Assembly: GCA_948146395.1 (NCBI GenBank)
Contig: OX411556.1
Coordinates: forward strand, 33,385,056 to 33,449,055
DNA length: 64,000 bases
Source: Fragum whitleyi
Lineage: Eukaryota; Mollusca; Bivalvia; Cardiida; Cardiidae
Direction: 5' to 3'
Of the stretch, positions 55,415-64,000 are shown in pieces. Within the stretch, counting starts at the first letter, position 1; each line of letters opens with the position of its first letter. A program made the position numbers and the translations under genes. Below the pieces are notes generated by a model. It was not told the DNA's origin. It saw nothing but the letters and a program-made list of their open reading frames with translations, and did no database searches.

Positions 55415-55810
55415 GTATTATTCAGCGTAACTGATGAACTGGTAGGGCGGGGCTTAACCCTGACGTAATTTGACGAGCTTACTTTTCAATAGTTTGGGTT
55501 CTTTCAAATTTTAGTCGGCAATCATGGCTAACGCTTGCAAATAACTGTATCCTAAAACATTTAGGATTCTCGTGCTTTGAGAGAGTGAAAACATTTCATC
55601 GTTTGGTTACCAAGGCCTCGTAACTTCAGCTGAATTAAGCTGAAGTTGCGAGGATTTGGTTACCAGTCTACGATTTAAGGTCTCGAGTTATTTATGTCGA
55701 CTCTCTTTAAAAGAAGGTCATTTCAGATAAAAGCTGATTTCCCTTAACCTTAAGTGCAACGAACCGTTACTTAGGCTCCGCCCTGCGAGGGCATTTATCA
55801 TGGATAATAC
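55415..55810 (+). mobile_element. Family D MITE with GC-rich inverted ends
   Basis: About 396 bp. Ends contain GGTAGGGCGGGGCTTAA and TTAGGCTCCGCCCTGCGAGG. Inside is the hairpin CCTCGTAACTTCAGCT / AGCTGAAGTTGCGAGG (about 55615-55655). A sister copy is at 59592-59976. Confidence 0.82.
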
Positions 55811-57520
55811 TTAGAATTATTGTTTTCTATTTATGAAATATCATGTTTGCAAGACCTCCGAGTAACTGGATATTGAAACACTATTACACGCCCAAGTATT
55901 TACATAGAAAATTGATTTTGAACTGAAATCGCAAAAAAAAAAAATAAATAAAAAATGAAATGTTTTTTTTCTTGATGTCTCATGAGTTTGAACTTGCGGG
56001 AAATAATATTATTCTTCTCGTTCAATTTATAAATAATACTGCTTCTATCTGTAAATGCCAACCGTTAAGCCAGAAGGATTAAAGTAAATTGTTTCAAACT
56101 GCAAGCGTAAACCCACACCGTTAAACATGAAAGAACACATCAATTTTATTCTGCAATTTGTACATATGATATTTGTTTTAATTACTTGTTTGGATTCGGA
56201 AAATCTGAGAACGAGGAAGTTAAACTAGTGATGAGAAAAAATATATTTTTTGAAAGACCGTTTAGCCTTTTATATTTTTCTCCATCTGTCTACACCGAGT
56301 TAGTACCTTAAAATTGTTCTTCATTACAAATGTTGAACATGCATGTCCGGTATTTTCTAGGATAGTATTTTTCTTCCATTTTATACGGAAGCGTGTATGT
56401 TACTCCCCCTACCCCTCCCTGGGGAAACATGTCGAGATATATATAGACTAGTCATCGTATTTGAACAACTTGCTGATTTGAATACGTTTTGGGAAACCAG
56501 TGCATGTCTTCTTTTGGAAGGGTACATACACGCTTCGACAAAACTGCATATGCAAATATATCTATATGCTCAAATCGTTAACCATATCTAGAAATGGCTA
56601 TATGTTTGTGTCAAAAAGTTGTGGGAATTATCGTCGTAATTTTGGCGGTCTGGTGTGGTGTACAAGTTGGAGAAGACTACTTTTAATCCTGTCGCTAGGT
56701 AAAAATATTGCCTGATTAAAAGGGCATGATAAACTTGTTGTAATCAGGTCACTTGATCACGTGACAGTTTTACCATATCACTTGGTCGCGTGACCTGTCG
56801 GATATTCTTTTATGGCTGTTGGGTCTGAAAAGAGGCATCCCTTACACATTTTTTCTTTTGAACTTGAGTGTCGATTTCTGTTAAAATTATTTCACTCGAT
56901 TCCCTAATTTTAAAATATCAAATCTCGACAACATCGATGACGAAGTACATGACTGATGACGTAATCTATAAAACTGTGACGAAGCTTACTGATTGATAAT
57001 GCCTTTACTGGGTGAAATGTCATTAGAGGGGCGCTAGTGACGGAAATGTTGGTAAAACCGTAAAACATTCGTAGCATCGCTCGGACTTTTTCGTAAACTG
57101 GAAAGTACCCCCGACGTAAGTGTAGTAATTTGGGGTTAATTTATGGGTAATTCGGCATCTGGTGGTACTTTGTTCAATACGCTTGGAAAATAGCAATTTC
57201 CGTTCATGCTTTCCGAGCGTCTGTGGAGATTTATTTTTTGGCATTATGTAATTTGAAAACATTAATCAAATTATAATATGCTCAATTTTAACCCTACGTT
57301 GATTTTTTTTCAACGCCATCTTCAGTAATACTTGTGACTTCAGATAAACCTACGTGAGATATAACGCGCTTAAATGTCCGCGTCCGAGGTCTATTCCGTA
57401 GGATCGCCGAAGATTCCCGACTGACCGTAAAATAACGATGTTTTTCGAAGCTTTCAAAATTTCTAATTAGGGGTGAAAATCCTAAAATTCCCTTAAATGG
57501 TGGCTCTGTGTAGTGGAATG
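55811..57520. other. No gene recognised in 1.7 kb
   Basis: Open frames at 56397-56715 and 57023-57530 are short and carry no domain I recognise. GGTCACTTGATCACGTGAC and ATCACTTGGTCGCGTGACC (56745-56795) form a small inverted/tandem motif with E-box-like CACGTG. Confidence 0.4.
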
Positions 57521-57524
57521 ATAA

Positions 57525-58014
57525 GGGCACTTAGACTCAAGAATAGATTGACAAGGATTCGCGAAGTCATGTGTACGACGATTTCATATTTGCTTACAGC
57601 GAGTTTTGAGTGGAATTAAAGGGGATCAATTTAGCTAATTTAGTTCACCTTGAACAAAATTAGCTATATTTATTACCTCCCTTTAATAAGATATACGTAA
57701 TTTTCTGTTTGTATGTCTTCATTGACTAATCAGACACTTTAAAATCCACACCAGCCAATAAAATCGTAGAATAATTTGATCGATTTGAATTAGATTTTGA
57801 TCGCCTTGGCTGATTTTCGAAATGTTTTCTAAAGATTTCGTAGCATTTTTGATCGATTTGAATGAATGAATGGAGCGCTGAGTGAGCGATTTAGAATGGT
57901 TTTGATCGAAATAAGTGTCAATTTCACGATGGTTTTAACTTAGGGCATTTAGACTCAAGAATAGACTTACAGGGATTCGTGAAATCTTGTAGACGACAAT
58001 TTCATATTTGCTTG
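57525..58014. repeat. About 73 bp direct repeats flanking a family T copy
   Basis: 57525-57597 and 57943-58014 share TTAGACTCAAGAATAGA, GGATTCG and TTTCATATTTGCTT, about 85 percent by eye. The T element lies between them. Confidence 0.78.
57598..57941 (+). mobile_element. Family T MITE, arm 1 truncated
   Basis: It begins within arm 1 (CAGCGAGTTTTGAGTGGAAT). The hairpin TTAGCTAATTTAG / AAAATTAGCTATA is altered on both sides relative to consensus. It ends CACGATGGTTTTAACT. Same subfamily as 46388-46814. Confidence 0.8.
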
Positions 58015-58076
58015 CCATATATATTGCGCCTCAATAAACTGAACCCTGTTGTACAAGTTGCCTTGTACAATGAATA

Positions 58077-58512
58077 CAGTTTAAAAAAATCGTGAAATTG
58101 ACACTCATTCCGATCACAATCATGCTTAATTATTCACTCAGCGCTCCATTCGTTCACTTCAAACACTCACTCAAACCACTCAAAATCGCTAAAATAAATC
58201 CTCTGAAAATGACAGAATCAACAACTTTATTCAAAATAAATTAAGCTAGAAATAAATCGCGAATTAACTGACATAATTCAAATTGTAAGCATTTGATAGG
58301 TTCTTGAAGAAATATGAGGCTATTTATAGAACTTATATTGTATTAAAGGGAGGTAATAAATATCGCTAAATTTGTTTATCCTGAACAAAATTTACAATAT
58401 TGGATTACCTCTCATGAGACGCACTCAAAACTCGCTCCACACACTCATTCAATTTTATTCCAAAAACAATCCGAAATCATTCGCCTTGTCAATTTCATGA
58501 TGTTGTTAAATG
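58077..58512 (-). mobile_element. Family T MITE, full length (left of an inverted pair)
   Basis: 436 bp, CAGTTTAAAAAAATCGTG to CATGATGTTGTTAAATG, flanked by TA. Hairpin GGGAGGTAATAAATATCGC / CAATATTGGATTACCTCTC. Confidence 0.87.
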
Positions 58513-58514
58513 TA

Positions 58515-58838
58515 ACAATATGGAATTGACAAGATTGATTATTTTGGAAATATCGAGATCATATAGGGTGTGTTTGAGGAAGCAGTTTAAAAATGATATT
58601 AAGGGGAGGTAAGACTATATCGACAAGGTCATCTAATTGGACGGAATAAGCAAAAGATCATAACCCCCTTAAAAAACAAACGTACTTTCCTGTTTGTGAT
58701 CGCTATGAAAGATTTTGAATCGTTTATGAACGATTTTGAAGCGTTTTTGAGTGGTTTGTGCGAGTGAATGGAGTGCTGAGTGGGTGATCTAGAATGATTC
58801 TGATCAAGGCGATTGTCTATTTCATGATGTAAATAACT
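58515..58838 (+). mobile_element. Family T MITE (right of an inverted pair)
   Basis: It starts two bases after the preceding copy (ACAATATGGAATTGACAAG), with hairpin GTCATCTAATTGGACGGAAT, and ends CATGATGTAAATAACTG. Confidence 0.72.
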
Positions 58839-59102
58839 GGAAAATACTTCTTCAAGCAACATGTAGGAGATAATCTTAAATAATCAGGTACGCTTATTTT
58901 TTAAACTTAACTCTTATTTTCTAAACTAAACCGTCTGAATTGTAAGTGAAAAGTCGCGTGTGCACATAAAAGCGACAATAAAACCTTTAACCTAGATTCA
59001 AGTAAAGCGATAAACTCACTTGATCTTGGCGGTTCGATAGGTTTTACTTCATTAAATATTGAAAGCCAACTTCTGACATAATTATTCTCACAATCGTGCT
59101 TT

Positions 59103-59492
59103 TCATAGCTCTAAATTCGGGTTTTTACACAGTTTCATATAGCTAGTATAATTTGGTATACGGAAAGAAATTTCGCTGAATTCCTTTGTGAAATTTAATG
59201 ATATATTTTTAAACTTAGTCCAAAATGGAGAATGAAACAAATAGTCATGTGAATGGGTAGGTTTTTCCTTCAGCAAAATTTGAGTAACAAGCCCACAAAA
59301 GTACTGCATTTCATGATAAAATCGCTTGTAACGTGATAGCGCGTTATATTCTTTAATCTTCATAACTAAGAAGCTCAAAGGTATGGGGCATATATTTTCA
59401 TGTAATATGTTTTTTTTTTCAGATCTCCTATATGGACTAAGTGCCAAAACCATTTTTTCTATTTCAGCAAATCTAGATTCTGTCTCTTTCAA
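59103..59492 (-). CDS. Unrecognised 129-codon open frame
   Basis: The longest frame in the window outside repeats and the LINE. It starts MKETESRFAEIEKMV, is rich in K, F and Y, and ends with NPNLEL. I do not recognise a family, and no signal peptide or transmembrane helix is evident. It could be part of an ORF1 or C-terminal piece of a retroelement given nearby LINE fragments, or chance. Confidence 0.2.
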   Translation of the reverse strand: MKETESRFAEIEKMVLALSPYRRSEKKNILHENICPIPLSFLVMKIKEYNALSRYKRFYHEMQYFCGLVTQILLKEKPTHSHDYLFHSPFWTKFKNISLNFTKEFSEISFRIPNYTSYMKLCKNPNLEL

Positions 59493-59509
59493 TCTGAAAA
59501 CGATGGAGT

Positions 59510-60125
59510 ATCTGGGCCCCAGATTTTAAAACTGTACTCAGGGTTAACCGGAATTTTAAATAAATCTAAATGTATGAAAATAAAAGATAATAGTATTCTG
59601 CGTAATAAATGAACTGGCAGGGCGGGGCTTAACTGTGACGTAATTTGGCGAGTTTACTTTTGGGTTCTTTCAAATTTTAGTCGGTAATCATCGTTAACGC
59701 GTGCAAATAACTGTATCCTAAAACCTAAAGGATTCACGTGCTTTGAGAGAGTGAACACATTTCATCGTTTGGTTACCAATGCCTCGTAACTTCAGCTTGA
59801 TTAAGCTGAAGTTACGAGGATTCGGTTTCCAATCAACGATTTAAGGTCTCGAGTTTGTTATGTCGACTCTCTTTGGAAAAAGGTTATTTTAGATAAAGCT
59901 GATTTCCCTTAATCTTACGTGCAACGACCCGTTACTTAGGCTCCGCCCTGCCAGGGCATTAATCATGGATGATAATATGTTGTTATTCATAACAACTTAT
60001 TAATATTATCTTTTATGTTGATACATTAAATTGAGTATTAAAACAGAATTACAGCTTTAATCTCGGATTGAAATTTGAGAAAATTTTGAATTGAGAACGA
60101 GAAAAGTTTTATAATCTCAGGCCTA
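59510..60125 (-). mobile_element. Family E element split by a D insertion
   Basis: Left piece 59510-59591 (CTGGGCCCCAGATTTTAAAA ... AAAATAAAAGATAATA) and right piece 59977-60125 (TTGTTATTCATAACAA ... AGAAAAGTTTTATAATCTCA) together make one E element; the middle is element D. Confidence 0.75.
59592..59976 (+). mobile_element. Family D MITE nested in E
   Basis: Ends contain GGCAGGGCGGGGCTTAA and TTAGGCTCCGCCCTGCC. The internal hairpin CCTCGTAACTTCAGCT / AGCTGAAGTTACGAGG is perfect over 16 bp, one base better than in the 55415 copy. Confidence 0.82.
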
Positions 60126-60700
60126 GATCACTCCTTGTGGACACGACATTTAATCACTTTTGATAAAGGATAATATTGTTAAGACCTAAAGAAAAGGTGG
60201 CACGATTCCTATTCATTCTCCCAAGACTTTCGTAGACAAGAATTTGCACAGAGGATCGGTAATTAAATGTAGAAGATCATTCATCTGTGTGTATAGGGGT
60301 TACACTTTAAGAGCCTAACAATTCCCAAGACGTAGTTAATTTGTTTAAAAGACTGAATGTGTCTATACTGTTGCTTTACTTCCTGTTGTGTTAATTAAAG
60401 ACTGAACCAGCCTTGCGTTCAGGAGGTCAAAGCGCTTGCAAAATCACAAGACAAAATTAAAATGCACATGGTCACATGATGTAGAAATCTAATTGAAATT
60501 TTCATTAACTTTCATGCATATATGACGATGTGTTACAAATGAATTCTTAAAATTTAATTTCAAATATAAAGCCCTTTGTTCCCGACGCTTAGTCGATCAG
60601 AAAAACTTTAAAAGGGAGCAATCATTATGAAGATTAAATATACTGACTCAATTTGAAGACAATCGGATAAAAGCTGTGGACTTTAGAGCGTTAACGATTA
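60126..60700. other. No gene recognised
   Basis: 0.6 kb without identifiable features. Confidence 0.4.
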
Positions 60701-60716
60701 TTTTCTAGATAAATTT

Positions 60717-60925
60717 TCATTTGGCCCCTTTTCCTGTGACCCTTGACAGATCGGGTCCATTTTGGAAAGGAATCATCATTGAATAGCTACAATCATTCTG
60801 AGTAAGTTTACGCACTTCACAATCAAACTTTATCCTTGTCTCCTTCTTACAAACAGTTTTGCCTCTGTATGGGTATCTCAAGACGTAGGCAACGTCGATT
60901 TCTTCCTCAGACAATTTAAAATACG
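60717..60925 (-). CDS. Candidate exon, protein not recognised
   Basis: The frame reads KLSEEEIDVAYVLRYPYRGK, then TVCKKETRIKF, and ends RVTGKGAK with a TGA. Composition (balanced, three cysteines, few runs) is more protein-like than other frames here. There is no ATG at its start; the minus strand reads TTGTCTGAG|GAAG just before it, which could be a weak splice acceptor. It might be the last exon of a gene lying to the right on the minus strand. No function can be assigned. Confidence 0.3.
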
Positions 60926-60997
60926 AGTATCAATATTTAACATTTAAATGAAACAATCCAAAACAATCCAAATCTCAACCAGGTGTGATTTCTATAA

Positions 60998-61300
60998 AAA
61001 AAATTACTCCTGCTAAATCCTGAAAAATATCTCATTGTGAATATTTCTCAGATTTTAAGAAGAGCGTACTATGCTAGGTTCAGATGTTCAAGTGATAAAT
61101 TAAATATCGAACTGGGAGGACATCTGAACATTGACAGAGAGGATAGAATATGCCGGTATTGTTTGATGACTCAAGAAATTTTGACTTTTGATAATGAATA
61201 TCATGCTTTTTTTCATTGTTCAATGTTTAGACTTGAGAGGCAAATTTTGCTACTTCTTGGTATAAAGGTAGAACTGACCCGATATCATTCTACAATTTAA
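60998..61300 (+). pseudogene. C-terminal fragment of a LINE polyprotein
   Basis: The frame reads ILRRAYYARFRCSSDKLNIE, then ICRYC ... EYHAFFHC, giving a C-x2-C ... H-x4-C zinc-knuckle-like motif. In families I recognise, this RFR-S--L-IE-G / CRYC / EYH---C order closes the reverse-transcriptase polyprotein of some non-LTR retrotransposons. It is open from a TAA at about 60995 to the terminal stop, with no start codon. It is on the opposite strand to the LINE at 61421-64000, so it is from a different element. Confidence 0.65.
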
Positions 61301-61780
61301 TGAAAAGCGAAAATGAGTTCGTCATAAAAAAGTAGCTAGATAAATATTTGCAATCATGTCTTTAAAAGATAATTAGTTAAATATTGTACTCTATAGGAAT
61401 ATTGTAACTGCAAACTCTTCTTTAATAATAATAATATACCTCATTTATATAGCGCTTTTTTCAAAAAATGTTCAAAAGCGCTTTACAATTAAAGAAAGAG
61501 AGAGAATAAAACAATCATTGATTAAAAAATGCATATAGACACAGCATTGAAAAAAAAATATATATATATTGACAAAGTCACTATTCTAAAACATTTAAAA
61601 CATTGTGTCGTCAATGTTCTTGCAAAACCACGCCGAGATTACGAGGTTTTACAAGAAAAGGACGGTGTAATGACGTGAATTTATCAACAAAGGTTAAAAC
61701 AACTAAATATTTTAGATGAAAAAACTCAACTGCATAACTTGAACAATCATGAAATTTTCAGTTTCCATAGTCTCTTGCTA

Positions 61781-62380
61781 TCAATAGCCATAAGCTTGGA
61801 TGCACTGATGGGTTTTTAGATTTTTTTTGAACATGTCTAAAGTTTCGCAGTCTCTAATCTTTGATGGCAATTTATTCCATAGTTTCGGCGCTGCGTTGGC
61901 AAAGCACCTTTCTCCGTACTTAGTGGTTCTATTTTTGGGAATTACTAGTCTGATTGAACTGATTTGCGATCTGAGGTTCCTTTTAGGTTTATACACTTCA
62001 AGTAGGTTAGAGATGTACTGTGGTGCCTGATTGTGTAGAGCGTTGAAGGTAAGAGTCAAAATTTTCAAATGATCACGCCGCGATGTTTTTGATATCAGAC
62101 GTGCTGCTGTATTCTGTACAGTTTGTAGTTTTTTAAGCGTTGTCATGGCCACACCAAACAACAACAAATTACAACAATCCATTCTTGATGTTACTAGAGA
62201 ATTTACCAACATCTTTGTAGCATCGTTGGTTAGGAATTTTCGAATATGCCCAATTTGACGGATTTGACCATAACACGAACGACATACTGAATTTATGTAT
62301 TTTTTCCATGTCCATTTTGCTGTCAAGTAATGCCCCAAGATTTCTAACTCATGATGATGGTTTGATTTCTGACTCACCAA
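61781..62380 (-). pseudogene. LINE pol, C-terminal (thumb) region
   Basis: It encodes WTWKKYINSVCRSCYGQIRQ, then TRMDCCN-like, VQNTAARLISKTSRRDHLKI, KRNLRSQ, APKLWNKLP and the terminal LKTH block, typical of the region after the RT palm. Between RRDH and KILTLTF the family normally has about 18-20 residues including HWLP; they are absent here (at about 62065), an in-frame deletion of about 55-60 bp. There is also an interruption from the RT frame at about 62385. Confidence 0.85.
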
Positions 62381-62389
62381 TTTTAATTG

Positions 62390-63052
62390 TTAAGTCATTG
62401 ATGAATGGTTCATTTTTCGTGAAGCAAAAACCACCAATTCTGTTTTATCTGAATTTAGTTTCAGCATGTTTTTGTGCATCCATGTCACAATTTCACTTAA
62501 ACACAACTCAACACGACGTAGTGTTTCTGTTCTCGTAAGGTCATCAGTAGGCTTGAAAGATATATAGAGTTGCGAGTTATCTGCGTAAAAATGATGACTA
62601 AGACCAAAATTCTTGCAGATTAATCCGACTGGCTTTGTGTACATTGTATAAAATTTCGGTCCGAGCACCGATCCCTGGGGAACACTGAAATGCATAAGAA
62701 CGGGTTTAGACATTTTTCCGTCTATGATCACGGTTTGATAACGTTCAGTTAGATATGATCTCATCCAAGCAAGAGATTTGTCACTGATGCCGAAATGATG
62801 TTCTAGTCGATTGAATAAGGTTCCATGGTCTATCGTGTCAAAAGCTGCTGATAGATCAAGCAACACCAACACCGCAATCTCATTTCGATCCAAATATTGT
62901 AATATGTCGTTTTGAACTTTAATCCATGCCGTTTCCGTTGAGTGGAATTTTCTATATGCAGAATGATTTTCTGCATGAAGACTGTTTACTGTTAAGTGTT
63001 TTTCTATACGTGAGCTAACAGCTTTTTCAAGGATCTTTGACAAAAATGGCAA
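62390..63052 (-). pseudogene. LINE reverse transcriptase domain
   Basis: Order: FLSKILEKAVSSRIEKHL, HSTETAWIKV, LLDLSAAFDTIDHG (first catalytic Asp present), SVPQGSVLGP, and HHFYADNSQLY. The second motif is YADD in active enzymes; here the codon at 62576-62578 is AAC (Asn), a single G-to-A change that removes a metal-binding aspartate. Upstream, NYRPVSNLP is in this frame only if one base lost near 63098 is allowed for. Confidence 0.9.
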
Positions 63053-63090
63053 ATTTGAAACTGGTCTATAGTTCTTAAGTGTATTAGCAT

Positions 63091-63965
63091 CTAGATTTTC
63101 ATTTTTAGTAATGGACGAACATGTGATGTTTTAAATGCTTTGGGAACATAAGAGGTTTCCATTGAAGTATTCACAATTTTGGTAATTAAAGGTAAAAGTT
63201 CTGACAAGCATGATTTCAATAACCAGGTTGGTATCGGATCAAGCTCACATGACTTGTTAGGTGAATGAATGACTAGTTTCTGAATTTCATTTTCTGATGC
63301 TGGGTTGAACTCTCTTAACCAATTAACACTTTCTAGTTCATTTTTACTTCTTTCAGACTGATCCACATCTGTTTGATTGTGTGATTTTATCTCATTACGT
63401 ATTGTTTCTACTTTATCTATAAAGAAATCACTAAATTCCTGTGATAGTTCTTGTGCATTTTTACCTGTTGGCAATGAAACTTTGGTGGGACCATTTAATC
63501 TGTTTGATTGTGTGATTTTATCTCATTACGTATTGTTTCTACTTTATCTATAAAGAAATCACTAAATTCCTGTGATAGTTCTTGTGCATTTTTACCTGTT
63601 GGTAATGAAACTTTGGTGGGACCATCCAATAGAGTCTTTGTAATTTTGAACATGCTCTTTTGATCTCGGCCATATGATGTTAGTTTATCTGATAAATATG
63701 TTTCTCTGGCTTTTTTAAGCATTTTATTGACCTCTGCTCAATGGTTTCCATATATTTCATGATCAATTGCAAGCCCAGTGCTTCGCCACTTACGTTCAAG
63801 CTTTCGCCTTGTATGCTTTGCAGCGTGAAGGTCTTCTGTGAACCATGGACAGGTTGGCCTTAATGTAATTGTCTTGGTGCACAATGGGGCATGTTTGTTT
63901 ACCAAATCACTAAGTACCTCAGTGTATGTATTGATAGGCACTTCAACATCATTACAATCATTCAA
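63091..63965 (-). pseudogene. LINE pol, linker between endonuclease and RT
   Basis: Right to left: NKHAPLCTKTITLRP, CPWFTEDLHAAKHTRRKLER, a TGA stop at 63740-63738, then AEVNKMLKKARETYLSDKL, LPTGKNAQELSQEFSDFFID twice because of the tandem duplication, and CELDPIPTWLLKSCL leading to HVRPLLK. RP--PW---L--AK--RRK-ER is characteristic of this linker in CR1/L2-like elements. Confidence 0.85.
63370..63631 (-). repeat. 131 bp tandem duplication inside the LINE ORF
   Basis: 63370-63500 and 63501-63631 are nearly identical over their first 120 bases (TGTTTGATTGTGTGATTTTA start, TTTGGTGGGACCAT near the end, one GGCAATG/GGTAATG difference). 131 is not a multiple of three, so it shifts the frame. Confidence 0.9.
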
Positions 63966-64000
63966 ATTTTTTTTAGATCTTCAGGCTCCAAAATTTCCTT

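Larger units (their letters stand above)
61421..64000 (-). mobile_element. CR1/L2-type LINE, 3' end and most of the pol ORF, inactivated
   Basis: Transcribed leftwards. The 3' end at about 61485-61421 carries AGCGCTTTTGAACATTTTTT and AAAAAAGCGCTATATAAATG + AGGTA followed by ATT triplets, the usual tail of CR1/L2-like elements in marine invertebrates. Then come, right to left, the endonuclease-RT linker, RT palm and C-terminal region. Inactivating changes: TGA at 63738, a 131 bp tandem duplication, a one-base deletion near 63098 and a missing stretch in the C-terminal region. The element runs off the right edge. Confidence 0.9.

Noticed and set aside
61827..62538. Plus-strand frames of 67-76 codons across the LINE
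   Set aside because: They are antisense shadows of the reverse-transcriptase gene.

Overview
The window looks like intergenic and intronic DNA from a marine mollusc, most likely a bivalve. It is AT-rich and almost free of host coding sequence. Three regions (36160-36715, 48825-48960, 54180-54722) carry the AGCTCACC/GGTGAGCT hairpin repeat common in bivalve genomes, and a tRNA-headed SINE and CR1/L2-type LINE pieces fit the same picture. The species cannot be named from the sequence. The only host exon I can defend is the first coding exon of a rhodopsin-class neuropeptide receptor (10264-10626, minus), closest in motif to allatostatin-A/buccalin/galanin receptors.

Most of the rest is non-autonomous transposons. 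One family dominates. I call it family T: about 430 bp, TA target, ends CAG...CTG, Tc1/mariner-like. I count about 35 full, partial or fragmentary copies. Its '+' orientation here starts with the arm CAGTTAACAACATCGTG and ends with TTTCACGATGTAACTAACTG. Most copies carry a central hairpin, and in several copies both sides of the stem have changed together. Other families are P (TTAA target, piggyBac-like, about 222 bp), F (about 160 bp foldback), H (hairpin repeat), E and C (CAGGG-type ends), D (GC-rich ends), L (about 970 bp foldback), G (about 1.07 kb with subterminal repeats), S (CAGGGCTCG ends) and X (a 3.5 kb foldback built of about 165 bp sub-repeats).

Layout. 1-480: antisense LINE endonuclease relic. 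1.2-7.1 kb: old T copies and one F. 8.07-9.04 kb: foldback L. 9.5-10.6 kb: a T copy inside receptor intron 1, then the receptor exon. 11.26-19.83 kb (unit A) and 20.42-30.58 kb (unit B): a tandem segmental duplication whose two copies differ by clean transposon insertions, so each serves as the empty-site control for the other. 30.6-33 kb: three tandem-repeat arrays. 33.2-38.3 kb: T copies, a SINE and a hairpin repeat. 38.7-43.7 kb: a repeat pair (K) broken by element X. 44-58.8 kb: more T copies, nested insertions, a second L, an AGGTCA-rich tandem array and a D copy. 59.5-60.1 kb: E with D inside it. 61.4-64 kb: an inactivated CR1/L2-type LINE on the minus strand.

No operon-like or pathway-like gene set is present, and I see no new protein-based system. 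The unusual content is structural: hairpin-bearing non-autonomous transposons, a foldback made of repeats, and a duplication that dates insertions. All comparisons were made by eye; element boundaries are good to a few bases where an empty site exists and to tens of bases elsewhere.
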